Assembly: GCA_947685225.1 (NCBI GenBank)
Contig: CANTUV010000032.1
Location: forward strand, 23,071,501-23,135,500
Source: Garcia nutans
Lineage: Eukaryota; Streptophyta; Magnoliopsida; Malpighiales; Euphorbiaceae
Reading direction: 5' to 3'
Length of the DNA stretch: 64,000 nt
Shown: piece after piece, positions 50,280 through 62,647 of the stretch
How the letters are laid out: each line of letters starts with the position of its first letter
Position numbering within the stretch: position 1 is the stretch's first letter
Made by a program: the position numbers and the translations under genes
The notes under the pieces: model-generated
Databases searched by the model: none
What the model saw: the letters and a program-made list of their open reading frames with translations, nothing else
Told to the model about the DNA's origin: nothing

Positions 50280-50592
50280 TCTAAGCAGTCATCCAGGAGT
50301 ACTTAGTGCAGCGTATCTTGGTAGACACCAGTAGTGCCATTAATCTCTTAACACTTGATGTCTATAAGAAGCTTAGGTTATCTCAGAACATCTTGAGGCC
50401 AATCTCAGCACCTTTAATATGACTTTCTGGCCATAGTGTTCCAGTGGTGGGTTCAGTTATGATGAATGTTCAGTTGGAAGATTATTTTTCTATGAGGAGT
50501 TGTCAAACATGCTTTATGGTAGTGGATATGAATTTTGTGTATAATGCAGTCTTTGGTCGGTCTTTACTAGTCAGTGTGGATATCCTCAGCCT
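50280..50592 (+). pseudogene. Tat-like aspartic protease
   Basis: Reads VIQEYLVQRILVDTSSAINLL, which holds the D-T-S active site (usual D-T-G or D-S-G), then VPVVGSVMMNVQLEDYFS and CFMVVDMNFVYNAVFGRSLL. It ends at about 50570, where the polymerase should start, and passes directly into integrase. Confidence 0.8.
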
Positions 50593-51395
50593 TTCCCTCA
50601 TGCTACAGCTCCACAAAAAATTTTAGTGGTAGCAGTGGATCACTTTACTAAGTGGGTGGAGGCGGAGCCCCATGCTTCTATCACCCCGACAACAATAATA
50701 AAATTCTTTAAAAAGGCTGTCATCACAAGGTTTAGTATTCCTCACACAATCATTACTGATAATAGCAAATAGTTTGACTACAGACAATTAAGAGAGTATT
50801 GTGTTGAGCTTAACATTGACCTTCGTTTACATCGGTCTACCACCCCTAGTTCAATAGTCAAACCGAGGTCACCAACAGTACAATTTTAATTGGGTTGAAA
50901 AAGAGGCTTGATGATGCAAAGGGTTGGTGGGTGGAGGAAATGTATAATGTTATGGTCATACCGCACTTCTCCAAGGACAGCCATATGAGAGAGCCCCTTT
51001 CTGTCTTATGGCATTGAAGTGGTGATTCCCAATAAGATTGGACTCCCATCGGCCAAAACCCTTAACTTCCAAGATGACTAGGAATCAGATTACAGATATA
51101 ACCTGGATATGATGGAATTCAAGTGAGACCAAGCAAGTATCAGGGCTGAGGCCTACAAAACCCGAGTAGGCAATTTTCACAACAGAAGAGTGTGCCCAAA
51201 ACAATTCGCTAGAGTCCTAAGAAAAGTTATATCTACTCACGAGTCAGCTAGTCCAAGGAAACTTGGAGCCAACTGGGAGGGACAATACTAGGTGGCAAAA
51301 AGGTGCAGGAACGATGCCTATAAGCTCTGCACACCATGAGGTAAAAAGATCCCCAGAACCTGGAATGCTAACAATTTGAAGAAATACTTTCAGTA
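50593..51395 (+). pseudogene. Tat-like integrase
   Basis: Starts in the core with PHATAPQKILVVAVDHF and TKWVEAEP. The first catalytic Asp lies in VDHFTKW. The second is in IITDNSK, then a stop. The third acidic region is frameshifted near 50850. The C-terminal part resumes with RTSPRTAI and SYGIEVVIPNKIGLPS, and PRTWNANNLKKYF ends at about 51394. The zinc-binding N-terminal part of integrase is missing with the polymerase. Confidence 0.85.
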
Positions 51396-51627
51396 GTTGT
51401 AACATGCTAAATTTTTTATATATTTTGTCTTTCTTGTATTACCCATGTACACGTGTTGTATTCGTATTTACACATAACATGTGTAAATTAAGAAAGAATA
51501 GTGGGCATCATCATAATGCCCTCCCAAGGATAGCCTCTGTCAAGCGAGTGCACATGTTTGAAGCACACAAATGTTACACTATTTCATTTCTGATCGAATG
51601 CCAAACAATGAATTATCAAAGCTCACA

Positions 51628-51900
51628 GAGCTACCAGCACTCTAATCGTGCAATAACAGCTGCGCACCAAGCTATCAGTACTCTAATCGTGTAATGACAA
51701 GCACTCTAGCTGTGTACCGAGCTACCAACATTAATCATACAATGACAAGTGCCCAGCCGCGCATCGAGCTACCAACACTTTAACCGTGCATTGATAAGTG
51801 CCTTAGCTATGCACTGAGTTGCTAGCATTATAACCATGCAATTATAATAGCCTTAGCCACTCATCGAGCTATCAGTGCTCTAACTATGCAAATTACTAGG
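51628..51900. repeat. Imperfect tandem repeat, about 40-50 bp units
   Basis: About six copies around GAGCTACCAACACT and a CTAACCGTGCAATGA block, starting near 51631, 51671, 51721, 51768, 51820 and 51868. It lies between integrase and the antisense ORF, as satellite-like repeats often do in Tat elements. Confidence 0.8.
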
Positions 51901-53392
51901 GCCTAAGTCATGGACCGAACTAAAACAACATAGATGAATAAATATAATAAATAATAATAATAATAATAATTAGAAAAGATGCTAAAAAAGAGCGATTTAT
52001 TTCATTTCATTTAGAACATTACAATGAAAACTGGAGCCTAGTGCAAAAAATCTCAGGTTACATCGACATAACTCCACTATAAAAAAAGAACCCTCAGGAA
52101 AACTAAAAAATCTCTCAGCTCTGTATCGAGCTATTCAACCTCCCCTATGAGCTAACTAAATTAAGAAAAAAAGGGCATATATAAAACAATCCTCATCGAC
52201 TGAACAAAATATCAAGGCAGGCGACCTCGGTTTATGTTTTAACCACTCCACTTTGCTCCTTGCCCATTTCTTCGCCCTCTTCAATGGGATAGAGCTCTTG
52301 CACCCAATCCCATTCAGCATCAGGATAACTTTTCTTCAACTTCTCTCCCACTTGATCTTGGCATTTAATGATACCCTCAGCTATTTTGTTGCTTTGCTTG
52401 TCTTGAAGAGAGAGCAAAGCTTCTTATTCAGCGGCGAGCATCTTTCGTGTTTGGTCCAGGTCAGCAGTCACGATAATGAACTTTTGTTCAACATCCTATG
52501 TATGTCTTATAGTCTTTACCACCTTTTATTCAGTGAGATATAACCACATTTTAGCTTAAATAGCTTCCTTCTATGCTTGAGCAGCTTGAAGCTCGACATT
52601 AGTAGTTCGAGCCGCTTACTGCTCGGCTAGTTGTGCTTACCGCTCCATCTCTTTCAATTTTTCTTTAAAAGAAGCAACTTCTTGCTTTGTGCTTTTGTAA
52701 TCAAAGGTCACCCTATTGAAATAATCCCTAATATATTGGCAGGAAAGTGTGTACTGTTTTATTCAATGAAGGGTTAAATTCATATAACAACAACACATGT
52801 CTAATTGAGATCCTATAATTAAAATACCTGGGTAGAGTCAACTCTAAATTTTTCTAGTAGCACATTGGTCCTCATCATTAGGTAACCCTGATTCTGACAA
52901 GGCACCCCTCTTAGCATATCTAGGACAAACAATCCAACCTCGGGTGCATTCACAGAGTAGTTTTCACCACAACGAGCTCTGAACTCATGAAGGAGTGCCT
53001 TTTGGAAATCGAGCGGCTTGAGCATGGGCCCTGAATTTTAAAATTTCTGCTTCGTCCTGCAGCATCTTCAATAGGAGGCTCATTAGTTGCAGTTTCACGG
53101 TGAACCAAGGGCTGGTCCTCTACCTCGTTCTTGCCCAGTACCTTGACCCTCGCCACTTTTGCTGAGCCAACATGATCTCCTTCAGCCTTGGTAGGCCTCT
53201 AGGCTTCTTTCCCTCTTTTCTTCCTCTTCAGAGGAACTTCCTTTGCTGGTTCACCAACCGAAACATCACCCACCTTCCTCTTCCCATTTTTTCACTTTGT
53301 CCTCCGAGCTTTTTCTTCTGCTTTGTGTGCTTTCTTGTCTCTAGCTTTTCTTACTTTATCTTTTATGATTGGAACATTGCCTTTATCCATCT

Positions 53393-53464
53393 CTGCACAA
53401 AAAATAAAAATCAAGATAATTATTATCGAATAAAAGGAAGCTAAAACAGAGAAAAAGTTATTAC
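53393..53464 (-). other. Putative intron in the antisense ORF
   Basis: GT at 53464-53463 and AG at 53394-53393 on the minus strand, with a T-rich stretch before the AG. The length of 72 bp is a multiple of three and both sides stay in frame (DRT to EMDKG), so it can be spliced or read through. Confidence 0.45.
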
Positions 53465-54426
53465 CAGTTCGGTCCTCCGGACTCAAGTCGACAGGATCAT
53501 TTCTAAGAGGAAAATATCTTTTTATTAGATCCACCACATTTAGTTTTTCTTTTTAGATGTCATTAACAATGATATCGAACACCTCTTTCTCAGCATGTAA
53601 TATTCCTAATTTTTGAAAATTAAATAAAATAAATTAAAATTAAATTAGATAAATTAAATAAATTATTTAAATGAAAAATTGAAGGTTTGGAAGTGAGAAT
53701 ATGGATGTATATGTAAAATATACATAATATATACAAAGTCAACTAAAAGTCAACACTTTAAAGTCAAAAGTCAAAGGTCAAATGATATTTTTATAAATAT
53801 ATTTTAAAAATTAAAAATTATTTAAATAATTTAAAATCAATTATATAAGAATGGAATATGTAATTTATGGTTTTTATTAATTAATTAATTAAAAATAATA
53901 TATATATATATATATATATATTGTAACACCCCTATATCCTGTATACGTACCAAGCATGCTTAAACGATCGTAGTATCCGTATACTGAATATAGGAAATGC
54001 CACAGTTTTAAAATGATACATAACAATTTCCTTTGTAAGTAATTGAAACCAACTCAAATATTTTAAAAGAGATCCAAAAGACACCATATATATATATAAA
54101 ATATTTATTAATTCACAGCGGAAGTTATTACAAATAGGTTAAAAACCAACATTTACAAAATGTAGAATATATACATGATTGGCAGCTCTTCTCCGATCTT
54201 TAAGTCCCAAAATAAACTCTTCAAGGTCTACTCTCACTTGGTCTCGAGGAGCTCTCAGGTTCAACTCTGTTACTTGCGCGATCAAACACTATCGCGCTAA
54301 GCCAACGGCTTAGTAGTACAAGATATAATAACATTATACTAAAATGCAATGTCACAATCAATTACATACTTCATTCAAATTCATCATTAAAGCCCATAAC
54401 CATAGCTTCATATACGAACCCTCCCC

Positions 54427-54690
54427 CAACCAGGTCGGTTGCCCTCTAATCCCAAGGGTCCGCAGGAGGCAGATAGGCACGTATAAAACTATAAGTAACA
54501 AACCTTTTTCCCAACCAGGTCGGTAGTCCAAGTTTGGTTGCCCATCCCAATGGATCCGCATGGTTCCGCAGGAGGCAAATAGGTACGTATAATACTGATT
54601 GTATCGAACCTTTCCCCACCCAGGTCGGTAGTCCAAGATCGGTTGCCCAACTCACTGGGTCCGCATGGTTCCGCAGGAGACGGATAGGTC
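54427..54690. repeat. Tandem repeat, about 85-106 bp units, in inner LTR
   Basis: Three copies around CCAGGTCGGTAGTCCAAG and GGATCCGCATGGTTCCGCAGG, starting near 54427, 54512 and 54619. Confidence 0.85.
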
Positions 54691-55091
54691 CGTTCAACAA
54701 TCTTTAACATTACTTTCTCAAGTCATTTCATTCTCATAAGCAAATTAGACAACAATGCTTTAATCATCTCACATTACAATAAAACAATTCTTCATAACAT
54801 TATATCTTTCACATTTCATTTCATCATAGTATACAACATCAATTACACTATCTAAACACACATATTATTATTCAATCATATCATTCACATTTCTTTATGT
54901 CTCAATTCTTATTATGCATATAACATACCATTGTTCATAGCTTTAGGATCTTACACATACATTTGTTTATGTCATTCATTGATTTAAGTGTGTTTAAAGT
55001 GTTTAGGTGTAGGTTTAGGTACCAACTTACCTTTGGAGGACCAAAACAATGCAAGAAGAACAAAGAATAAAAACATTAACTAACACATTTG

Positions 55092-55332
55092 AGGGACACG
55101 GGCAGCATACTTGAGGGACACGGCCAAGCTTGTGGCCGTGTCTCTCAACCACAAATTCCAGTAGCAAACACGGGCATAGGACACGCCCAAGCTTGTGGCC
55201 GTGTCTCCCAACATAAAAATCCAGTAGTGGACACGGGCAATGGACACGGCCGTGTCTCTCAAAAATCAATCCAACACGCCCAAATTTCCTTGGCTTGGCC
55301 ATGTCTCTCATTGCTTTTGGCCGTGTCACTCA
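55092..55332. repeat. Palindromic short repeats in inner LTR
   Basis: Phrases GGACACGG and its inverse CCGTGTC recur with CAAGCTTGTGGCCGTGTC at 55125 and 55189 or so. Neighbouring copies face each other and can pair as hairpins. Confidence 0.75.
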
Positions 55333-56433
55333 AGAACACAAACCCTAATTATAGCTAAACTCTTCTAAATGCATTCTAACACATTATGCACAACACAAAC
55401 TCATTCAAATGCATGTAATCAAAGTCATTAACACTTATTTTGCATGATTAACACAATATTCACATTAACCATACCTTAAATCATTCACCAATTCCAAACC
55501 CTAAAACCAACTTCACACATGACCTTCCACTATCCACATCCACTTAAACTTACCATCTTCACAACCAAACCAACACCAATTCCATCTTTTAACTTACAAT
55601 CAATTTTAATACTTATAAACACATATCAAACACACCAAATCATCACATCAACAAATCACAATTCACCTTAGACACAACTTCAAAATTAACAAAGGAAAAC
55701 AAGAGAGTACTTACTTTAAATGAAGAAATTCCACAAATCTCTAACCAAATCCCTTGATTCCTTCTTCAATTTGATTCTAGCTTCAAGAACACCTCTCTTG
55801 CTCTCTCTTTTCTTCAATGGCCGGCACCCAAAATGATAAGAAAAGCAAATAATCACAAGTCAAACACTTTTCCTTCTTTAAATCTCCACCACACAATTTG
55901 ACAAAACAATTACTTAAATGCCCTTCATCCATTTAATTAACCTTTTGTCTCATATGTGCTCATTTAAGTAATTTCACAAATCTCAACTAAATATCCTCTT
56001 GCATTGACTCTCTATTTGACTTATGTATATGTTAGTTATATCATCATATAGACAACATATAAACTTGTCTCTAAACCCTCTTTCTTTCCAAAATACATAT
56101 ACATAAGCATTCTCTTACCAATTTCTTTTCTTATCACATAACATATACATTCAATCCAATTTATAACAACATAACCAAGACTTCTAGGGCATACATGGGG
56201 ATATTACATATATTACATATAAGGTATGTTTGATGTGTATATGAGATACACATTATATGTGCATATGAGTATTTAAATACATTGCATATACATTACATAT
56301 GCATAGTATATATATTACATAAATATATACATAATAGTATATGTAAAATATAAGTAATATATATAAGACATATACATATACATAAAATATACATTATATG
56401 TATGTGAGGTATAATTTGGTGCTAAAAAAGTGG

Positions 56434-56519
<86 letters not shown>
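56434..56519. repeat. (TAA)n microsatellite
   Basis: About 28 ATA/TAA units without interruption, inside the outer solo LTR. Confidence 0.95.
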
Positions 56520-58309
56520 GGGAAGAGAGAAAAGTCAAAGAAAGAAATAAGGTGATTGATTAGAATTATTTAAATTAATTAATTATTATATATTTATGGA
56601 TAGAAAAGTGATAGGTATGATAATAAATAAAAAAATAAAAATAAAATAAATCAAAATTAAAATATATTTTAATGGTAGTGGAGAATTATGAATTTTAAAT
56701 AATTAATAATTAAATTAATTAAATATATATATATATTTGTAGTTAGAAATAAAAGAAGAAATGAAGACCAAAATAAAATCATTTCTTCTTCATCATCATC
56801 TTGGACGTGTGCTAGTAAAGAGGATTTAAGAAGGTTTTGAAGGATTGTCAAAGAAATTAAGTATCTTTTATTTTAAGCTTTATTTTTTAGTTTTATGATT
56901 ATGTAAGTTTGGGTTGGAGAGAGAATATGTGTTTAAATTGTTAAGATAGATAGAAATGAAGTTAGAATAATGATTATATAGTGATTTTGTTGGTTGGATG
57001 GTTTAAAATGGCATGATTGGTGAAGAAAGAGAGTTTAGGGTTATGTAACTTTTGGACTTTTGAATTCATGGTTTTTAATTATGCAATTTGATTTCAAATG
57101 GGTTGTTTTGATGAATAAACAAGTATTTTAAAGTTGAATGATGTATTTGGTTGAGTTTGAATAGAGTTTGAAAATAGAAGTTGTGATTTAGGGTTTTGGA
57201 AAAAAGGGCATTTTCAAAGTTGTGAATTGATTGGTTTTATTGTTTAAAGTATGTTATTTAATGATATAAGTGATAATATAAGCTTGAATGATAATTGGAT
57301 TGAGTTAGAATGGAAAACCTTCAATGGGGAAGGTTATGTCATTTTAGGGTTTTGGACATAAGTTTGTATTTATGTAATGTAATTATTTTAAACATGTTAT
57401 AATATATTTTAAATAATATAAATAAACTTAAAACACCAAATTGAATGATTTAATATGGTTTTCCAAAGTTAAAGTGATGTTAGCCTTAACTTTGGAATTT
57501 TAGTTTGAATGATACTTAATTATGGTTTAAGATTGAAAATGCCTTTAAATGTGAAACTAAATGATTATTTATGATCATATTTGGTATAGACATTGAGAAG
57601 AATTGATTTGCCCAATCCAAGTGTTGAAGGGCAAGTTGGAAGAGAAGGTTGGTGTTAGTTTTGTGACTTGTATTTGGTTGCTTTTAGAGGCATGTATAAA
57701 CTTTGGATGAATTCGTTATATTTGCATTACATTAGGCTTAACACATTTTGGATTAAAAAATATGTTTGGCTACTTGATACATAGAACATGTATGAATAAT
57801 GTGCTATGACATGTGTAATGTCATATATGTGTTAAATGCAATGTGAAAAGCCATTGTTAATGGCTAAATGGTGCAAAATATGAAATATGTGTATTATATG
57901 AAAATGACTCAAAGTGTTTAGGTAATGCCATTTATTGTGTATGCATTAAGGGCATTATTAAAAAGCCATTGGTAATGGCTAAAGTGCATAAAAAGTAAAT
58001 CATGTGTGGATTATGTGAAATTACCCAAAATATTTCAGTGATGAGTTTTAAGGTAAAATGTGATGCAATGTGATGATATGATCAAATGTGAAGAATTGAT
58101 ATTGTTATAAATGAAAAAAAAAATGAGGAAAAGATGAGAAAATAAGGCAATGTGCCTAATAGATAATAAAAAATGAGGCAATGTGCCTGGCTTGATGATG
58201 AGAAAATGAGAAAGAGATTGATAATGAGAAATGTGAATTAATTGTGTGCCTAGTATGTTATTCAATTTTCAGAGTTCTGTGTTTGACGAAATGCCTATGA
58301 GGTTATCCT

Positions 58310-58470
58310 CATTATTTGCTTTCAGGGCTAGCTTTTGAGCAATTATTTAATTTCCTTCGGGCTAGACGTTGTACGTCACTTGCCTTCAGGCTAGATGCTG
58401 GGCAACACTATGATTTATCTTCCAGCTAGACGCTGGGTGTTACTTACCTTCGGCCTAGATATTAGGTGTC
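58310..58470. repeat. Tandem repeat, about 40-48 bp units, in outer LTR
   Basis: Four imperfect copies around TTCGGGCTAGACG, each with GCTGGGTGT or a similar phrase nearby. Confidence 0.75.
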
Positions 58471-60458
58471 AATATGGACCAAAACAGTAACTCTGAAATT
58501 TGAATGACATATTAGATCCTTTGGGCCCATGCTTATATTTGTTCTTATGTGAATTATTAAATGATGTAAGAATATGTTCAAAAGTGAGCTTGGATTACAC
58601 ATTATGACATAGCATAAAACATTTTGCATTGGCATTTCTTTACAGTTTTATTGTTATCAAAGTTTGTACCACTAAGCTTTTAACGTAGCACGATTATAAT
58701 TTATCGCGCAGGTGATAGGGGCGATCCGGTTGAGCCTGAGAGTTCTACTAGACCAAGTCGGGTCTAGATTGAGGTTGCTTGTTGAGTTGATTTTGCTACA
58801 TCAAGATTAGAGCCAATTTACCATCATGCATATATATATATATTATATTATAGTACAATTTGTTATGATCTATTTTATGATTATGTTTTTGGAGAATAAA
58901 TTATAAATTATAAAGAATATTTGGATAAATTATGTAATGTCGGGTTTTACATGTGTTTTAACATATATATATATGTTTAAATATTTTATGAAACTTAGAG
59001 AAATTGAGGAGTATTGGAGAAGTGTATGAGTTGGTTTATTGGGAGTGCCTTTATATGCAAGTTGTGATTTTGTTGAATTGGGGAATGTCCAAATTATAGA
59101 TAAAATTCTAGCTAATTTTTCTCAGAGATTTTATGAAAAATACTATTTTGGAACATATATTTAATTATAAATATTTTAATTGTTATTTAAATATACATTT
59201 TAAAGTATTTGATATTTAAAATTGGTAAAATATAAATTTTTATTAAACCGAATTATGATATTTTTATACTGTGTATGCATATTTTTATATATACTGTGTG
59301 TATGTATTATACGTATATAGGGTATAAGCGTGTTACACAGCAAATTCAAGATTTTCTCTTTTTAGGATGGGTCAAGTACCACCTCGACTCTAGTGGGTCG
59401 GATACTCGAAACCCCCCGTCCTTTCTAAAATGAAAAACCTATCTTTCCAGCCTTTCATGTAGTCGGGCTTCCTAGTAAAAAGACCCAGTCCGACATGAGC
59501 TTGAAGGAATAAAAGTCTTCATCTACTCTAGGTTAGTTCTTCAGGAGCCAGAAAGCTGCTAGAACCCTCGAGGAAGCTTCTACACATTTGGGCTTAATTG
59601 TCCAGGAGGTATACTATTTATCTGCAAAAACTGTGCTAGGAATGGTTGCAGTGGAAATTGAACTCTTGCTCGAAAATCCTCCTCATATACTATAAGTTGA
59701 TAAGTCCTTAGAGCATTGTGACCACGAACATCCCTTTATGGTAGAACCATCAGATACTCCTAAGGAAGTTTATATTTTTTTACGGATATCTTATAACCCT
59801 TTGACTATTAGTGCAGAACATATATCTTTGACCCAAGCCCGGTCTGTAGAGACCCTTACTCCTTCTTCCCCCTCCTCTTCCTCCTCTTTATCTACCAAGG
59901 TCGAGCATAAGGCAACTGCATGAGAGTCAACCGTGCCGACCTTTATCGATTTTTTTTTCTGAGAAGAGCTCTCAGCATCATTGACGCTATCCGTGTGGGC
60001 AGGGTCACTATATTGTATGTATCGCTCACTTACTCTCACCTCGTCTATTGACACATTTTCACTTTCCAAACTAATTTTTATTTAAATTAACAAAAAGAAT
60101 ATGACTTAAAAATTACGAATGCTCACCTATTGCAATTGACAACAAGTCGGGACCTCGAACGATAGAAAAACACCGAGCCACCATGGTCGAGCTTATTCTT
60201 TTAGAAACTATAAACAATAATTTTCAGACAAACCAAGCTCCAACACTTTGTTTATGTAAAGAGTGACAGGCACCCAAATCCCTTTTTATAGGTACTAAGA
60301 CATTTAATGCTATGAGCGGGAAATGTGTTTTTCGTTTTTCGCTCCTTTTTTCCTCGGTTCTCGAAGCATCACCCTTCTCCCAATGTGACACGTATTACCC
60401 TTTACTTCAACGCATGTCTTACTAACATAAATGCCAGACTTCAAGGAGGGGGGACTAG

Positions 60459-60838
60459 TGGTCACCTTGTCTTGACCGGGCTAATTGGGCCAAACCTGGC
60501 TCCTTTGTCGCCCATGATCAAGTCTCGACCTCGACATCCTGTTTCCGAGCTCCTTAGCATGTGGCAGACAGACTTCTAACACAACAGACACATGATACTG
60601 TCGCACCTGAAAAATTCACTGACATGTGCAAAAGATGTCCCTTGGCCCTCCACTATAAATAGGAGTGGACCCCGTAGATAAAGGATCTTTTTCTGACTTC
60701 TTTAACCTTCCTTTCTATAGACAAACCGATTATTTACTTAAGTATTGGAGTCCCCCCTGTCCCTTTTCCATTGTCTTGCAAGTGGAGGAACCAGTTGCAT
60801 CCGAGCCCAAGCAGTCTCTGGAGTCCATCTCGTCATCA
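60459..60838 (+). mobile_element. 3' LTR of the Tat-like element
   Basis: 380 bp. It aligns with the 5' LTR from GGGCTAAT to the TCATCA end, with its TATA box at 60654-60661. A purine tract (AAGGAGGGGGG) sits just upstream at 60443-60453. Confidence 0.85.
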
Positions 60839-62647
60839 TAATTAATATTATTAATTTATATTAATGTATAATTAATTTATAAAAGATTAAAAGTCATACA
60901 TATAATTTATTTAATTAATATTATTAAATTATATTCATGTGAAATTATTTGAATTTATTAAAATTTAAATTTTATATAAATTATTAAAATTAAATAAAAA
61001 ATTAATTAAAAAGGGAAAAAAGAAATAGTATATTTTAAAAACATTGATGATATGATAATCTAATATCCCTCCTCTTTTTCTTGCTTTATATATATATATA
61101 TATGATTTTTTATAAATAATTATAAAATGACTAATAAATGAGTATAATGTTTATATTTTTCAAAAGAATTTTCATGCTGAAAACATTAAAAAACCTAGGT
61201 TTTTTTTAATTGTGGAAAACAATTTTCTTCCATAAAATTATTCTAACAATTAAAAACAGAATTTGATATTTGTTTATAAAGATTTTCCAATTAGAAAAAT
61301 ATGACTGTATTTTTGAAGGTTTGTAAAATTACACGAAATTATATATGAAACGCCAAATTAAATTCTCTATAAATTTTTATAATTTTTTTTATATTTTATT
61401 AGGAGTATTTTAGTTATTTTATAAAAATATATAATAAACTTATAATAAAAATATATAATAAACTTATAATAAATTTATAAAAATTATCATATATAAAAAA
61501 TTGTGTAAATCTAGTAAATTCATAAATTAATTATAAATTCTTAAAAAATTGAGCAAATTTTAAAAATCTAATAAATTAATTTTTTTTTATTTTTTCTGAT
61601 ATTTTTGTAAAAACCTCTGTATGGAAAACTCTTATGCCAGGTTTTCTAGCATTTTCTTTATACCGTGGAAATTGGAAAATGTGCTCTTCTTCTATCATTT
61701 GTCATCATAGTGTTCTGTTGGAATCTCAGCAATGATAATCCTTGAATTTTTTTTTTGTTAAATTCGTTTTACTTCTTGTTGGTCCACATCTAAACTAGTA
61801 ATTATCTTTTATTTTTATTTTTATTACTATTTTATATTTTTGTTGATGATATATATATACACGTATATTTTCGAAACAATAAATTAAATTAGAGTTCACC
61901 TTCGCACTACAAGTTTTCTTTTTCATGTTTATTTAATTTTTTGTCATTTAACAATTTGCTTATTACAATTATTTTGCACCGATTTTGTAATGTCATATTA
62001 TAAATCTTATAATAAATTATGATATACAGTTTGTTTATTTTGAAATATCATATTTTGTCATTTAATAATAATTTTCATAATACTTATTTTAAACTTGAGA
62101 ATATATAACTTAGATTGAAAAAAGGTTTAATTTATGTTATTAGATTGCAAAACTATTTATTATATTTAATTTATTAGTATTTTTAATAAAATATTATTTT
62201 TTAAAGAAAAGAAGTTTACTGAAATACAAAACTAAAAATACGAGAAGGAGAGCTTCAAAAATAAGATGAGAATTGGAAAATTAGGAACACCAAGCAAGGG
62301 CTTCACTGCATATATATGGTAAAAATTGCAAAAATTTTTAAGTACAAGAAATCATACAGAAATCATTAAAAAAAATTAAGGGGATCTAAAAATGTTTTTC
62401 CTAATATGCACAATGACATTTTAATGCTTTCATGAGAATTTTAAAATACAGAACGTGAAACAACAATAATAATTTAAGCCCACCAAAGCAACCTGATATT
62501 GCACCAAAATTCCACCGAACAAGTTGAAAGCTTCCCTTTGGACAGTGCAATTACTGAACTATGCCTGAAAAAGATCATCAAATTCATGATTTTGCTTAAC
62601 AGCAGCTTGGGCGACAAAATTCAGGCCATTAACTTAACATTTATCAA
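60839..62647. other. AT-rich spacer and 3' flank of the TNL gene
   Basis: No ORF or RNA gene seen. (TA)n near 61087-61103. The last few hundred bases before 62647 are likely the 3' untranslated region of the resistance gene, as they directly follow its stop codon. Confidence 0.5.

Larger units (their letters stand above)
53922..56208 (+). mobile_element. Inner solo LTR
   Basis: 2287 bp from TGTAACACCCC to GGGGATATTACA, flanked by TATAT at 53917-53921 and 56209-56213. The target is a (TA)n tract, so the TSD is weak evidence, but the TG..CA ends and the sequence outside fit. No coding domain. Confidence 0.8.
53596..59337 (-). mobile_element. Outer solo LTR, interrupted by an inner solo LTR
   Basis: Flanked by CAGCA at 53591-53595 and 59338-59342. 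It starts TGTAATATTCC and ends GTGTTACA on the plus strand (inverted, TGTAACAC to GGAATATTACA). About 3.45 kb remain after the inner insert is removed. No coding domain. The segment 58670-58790 resembles, in inverted orientation, the inner element at 54220-54320 (shared GCGCGAT and CTTAGT blocks), so both belong to related LTR families. Confidence 0.85.
52217..60100 (-). pseudogene. Antisense ORF (aORF) of the Tat-like element, interrupted
   Basis: Transcribed opposite to gag-pol. The 5' part (60100-59343) reads ESENVSIDEVRVSERYIQ and, after frame breaks, ENLEFAEKEVFDIIVND. The stretch from 53590 onward continues across the insertion and gives NVVDLIKRYFPLRNDPVDL. A Lys-rich segment (KGNVPIIKDKVRKARDKK) follows, then the coiled-coil-like end with KIAEGIIKCQDQVGEKLKKS and PDAEWDWVQEL near 52300. 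Joining 53590 to 59343 over one copy of CAGCA keeps the frame. It is broken by several stops and cut by the 53596-59337 insertion. Extra ORFs of this kind occur in Tat elements, and their job is unknown. Confidence 0.75.
47936..60838 (+). mobile_element. Tat-like Ty3-gypsy element, no RT, with antisense ORF and nested insertions
   Basis: LTRs at 47936-48352 and 60459-60838 match well (shared TATA box, and shared block around GTGGCAGACA). Order inside is gag, protease, integrase, tandem repeats, then a long antisense ORF, before the 3' LTR. Reverse transcriptase and RNase H are absent between protease and integrase. Extra antisense ORFs between integrase and 3' LTR are established for the Tat lineage. 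A minus-strand solo LTR interrupts the antisense ORF. I could not find a clear TSD at the outer ends. The lineage is inferred from the layout. Confidence 0.85.

Noticed and set aside
54427..54690. CRISPR-like spaced repeats
   Set aside because: Plant nuclear DNA, unit spacing uneven, repeats are part of an LTR and there are no cas genes.
54358..55329. Overlapping minus-strand ORFs with repeated RPGW or RHGHKLGR phrases as a repeat protein
   Set aside because: They are translations of tandem DNA repeats inside a solo LTR and occur in several frames at once.
53922..59337. A 5.4-kb DNA transposon with inverted ends TGTAACAC at both sides
   Set aside because: Each end pairs better with another end: 53922 with 56208 (TSD TATAT) and 53596 with 59337 (TSD CAGCA). 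The symmetry comes from related LTRs in opposite orientation.
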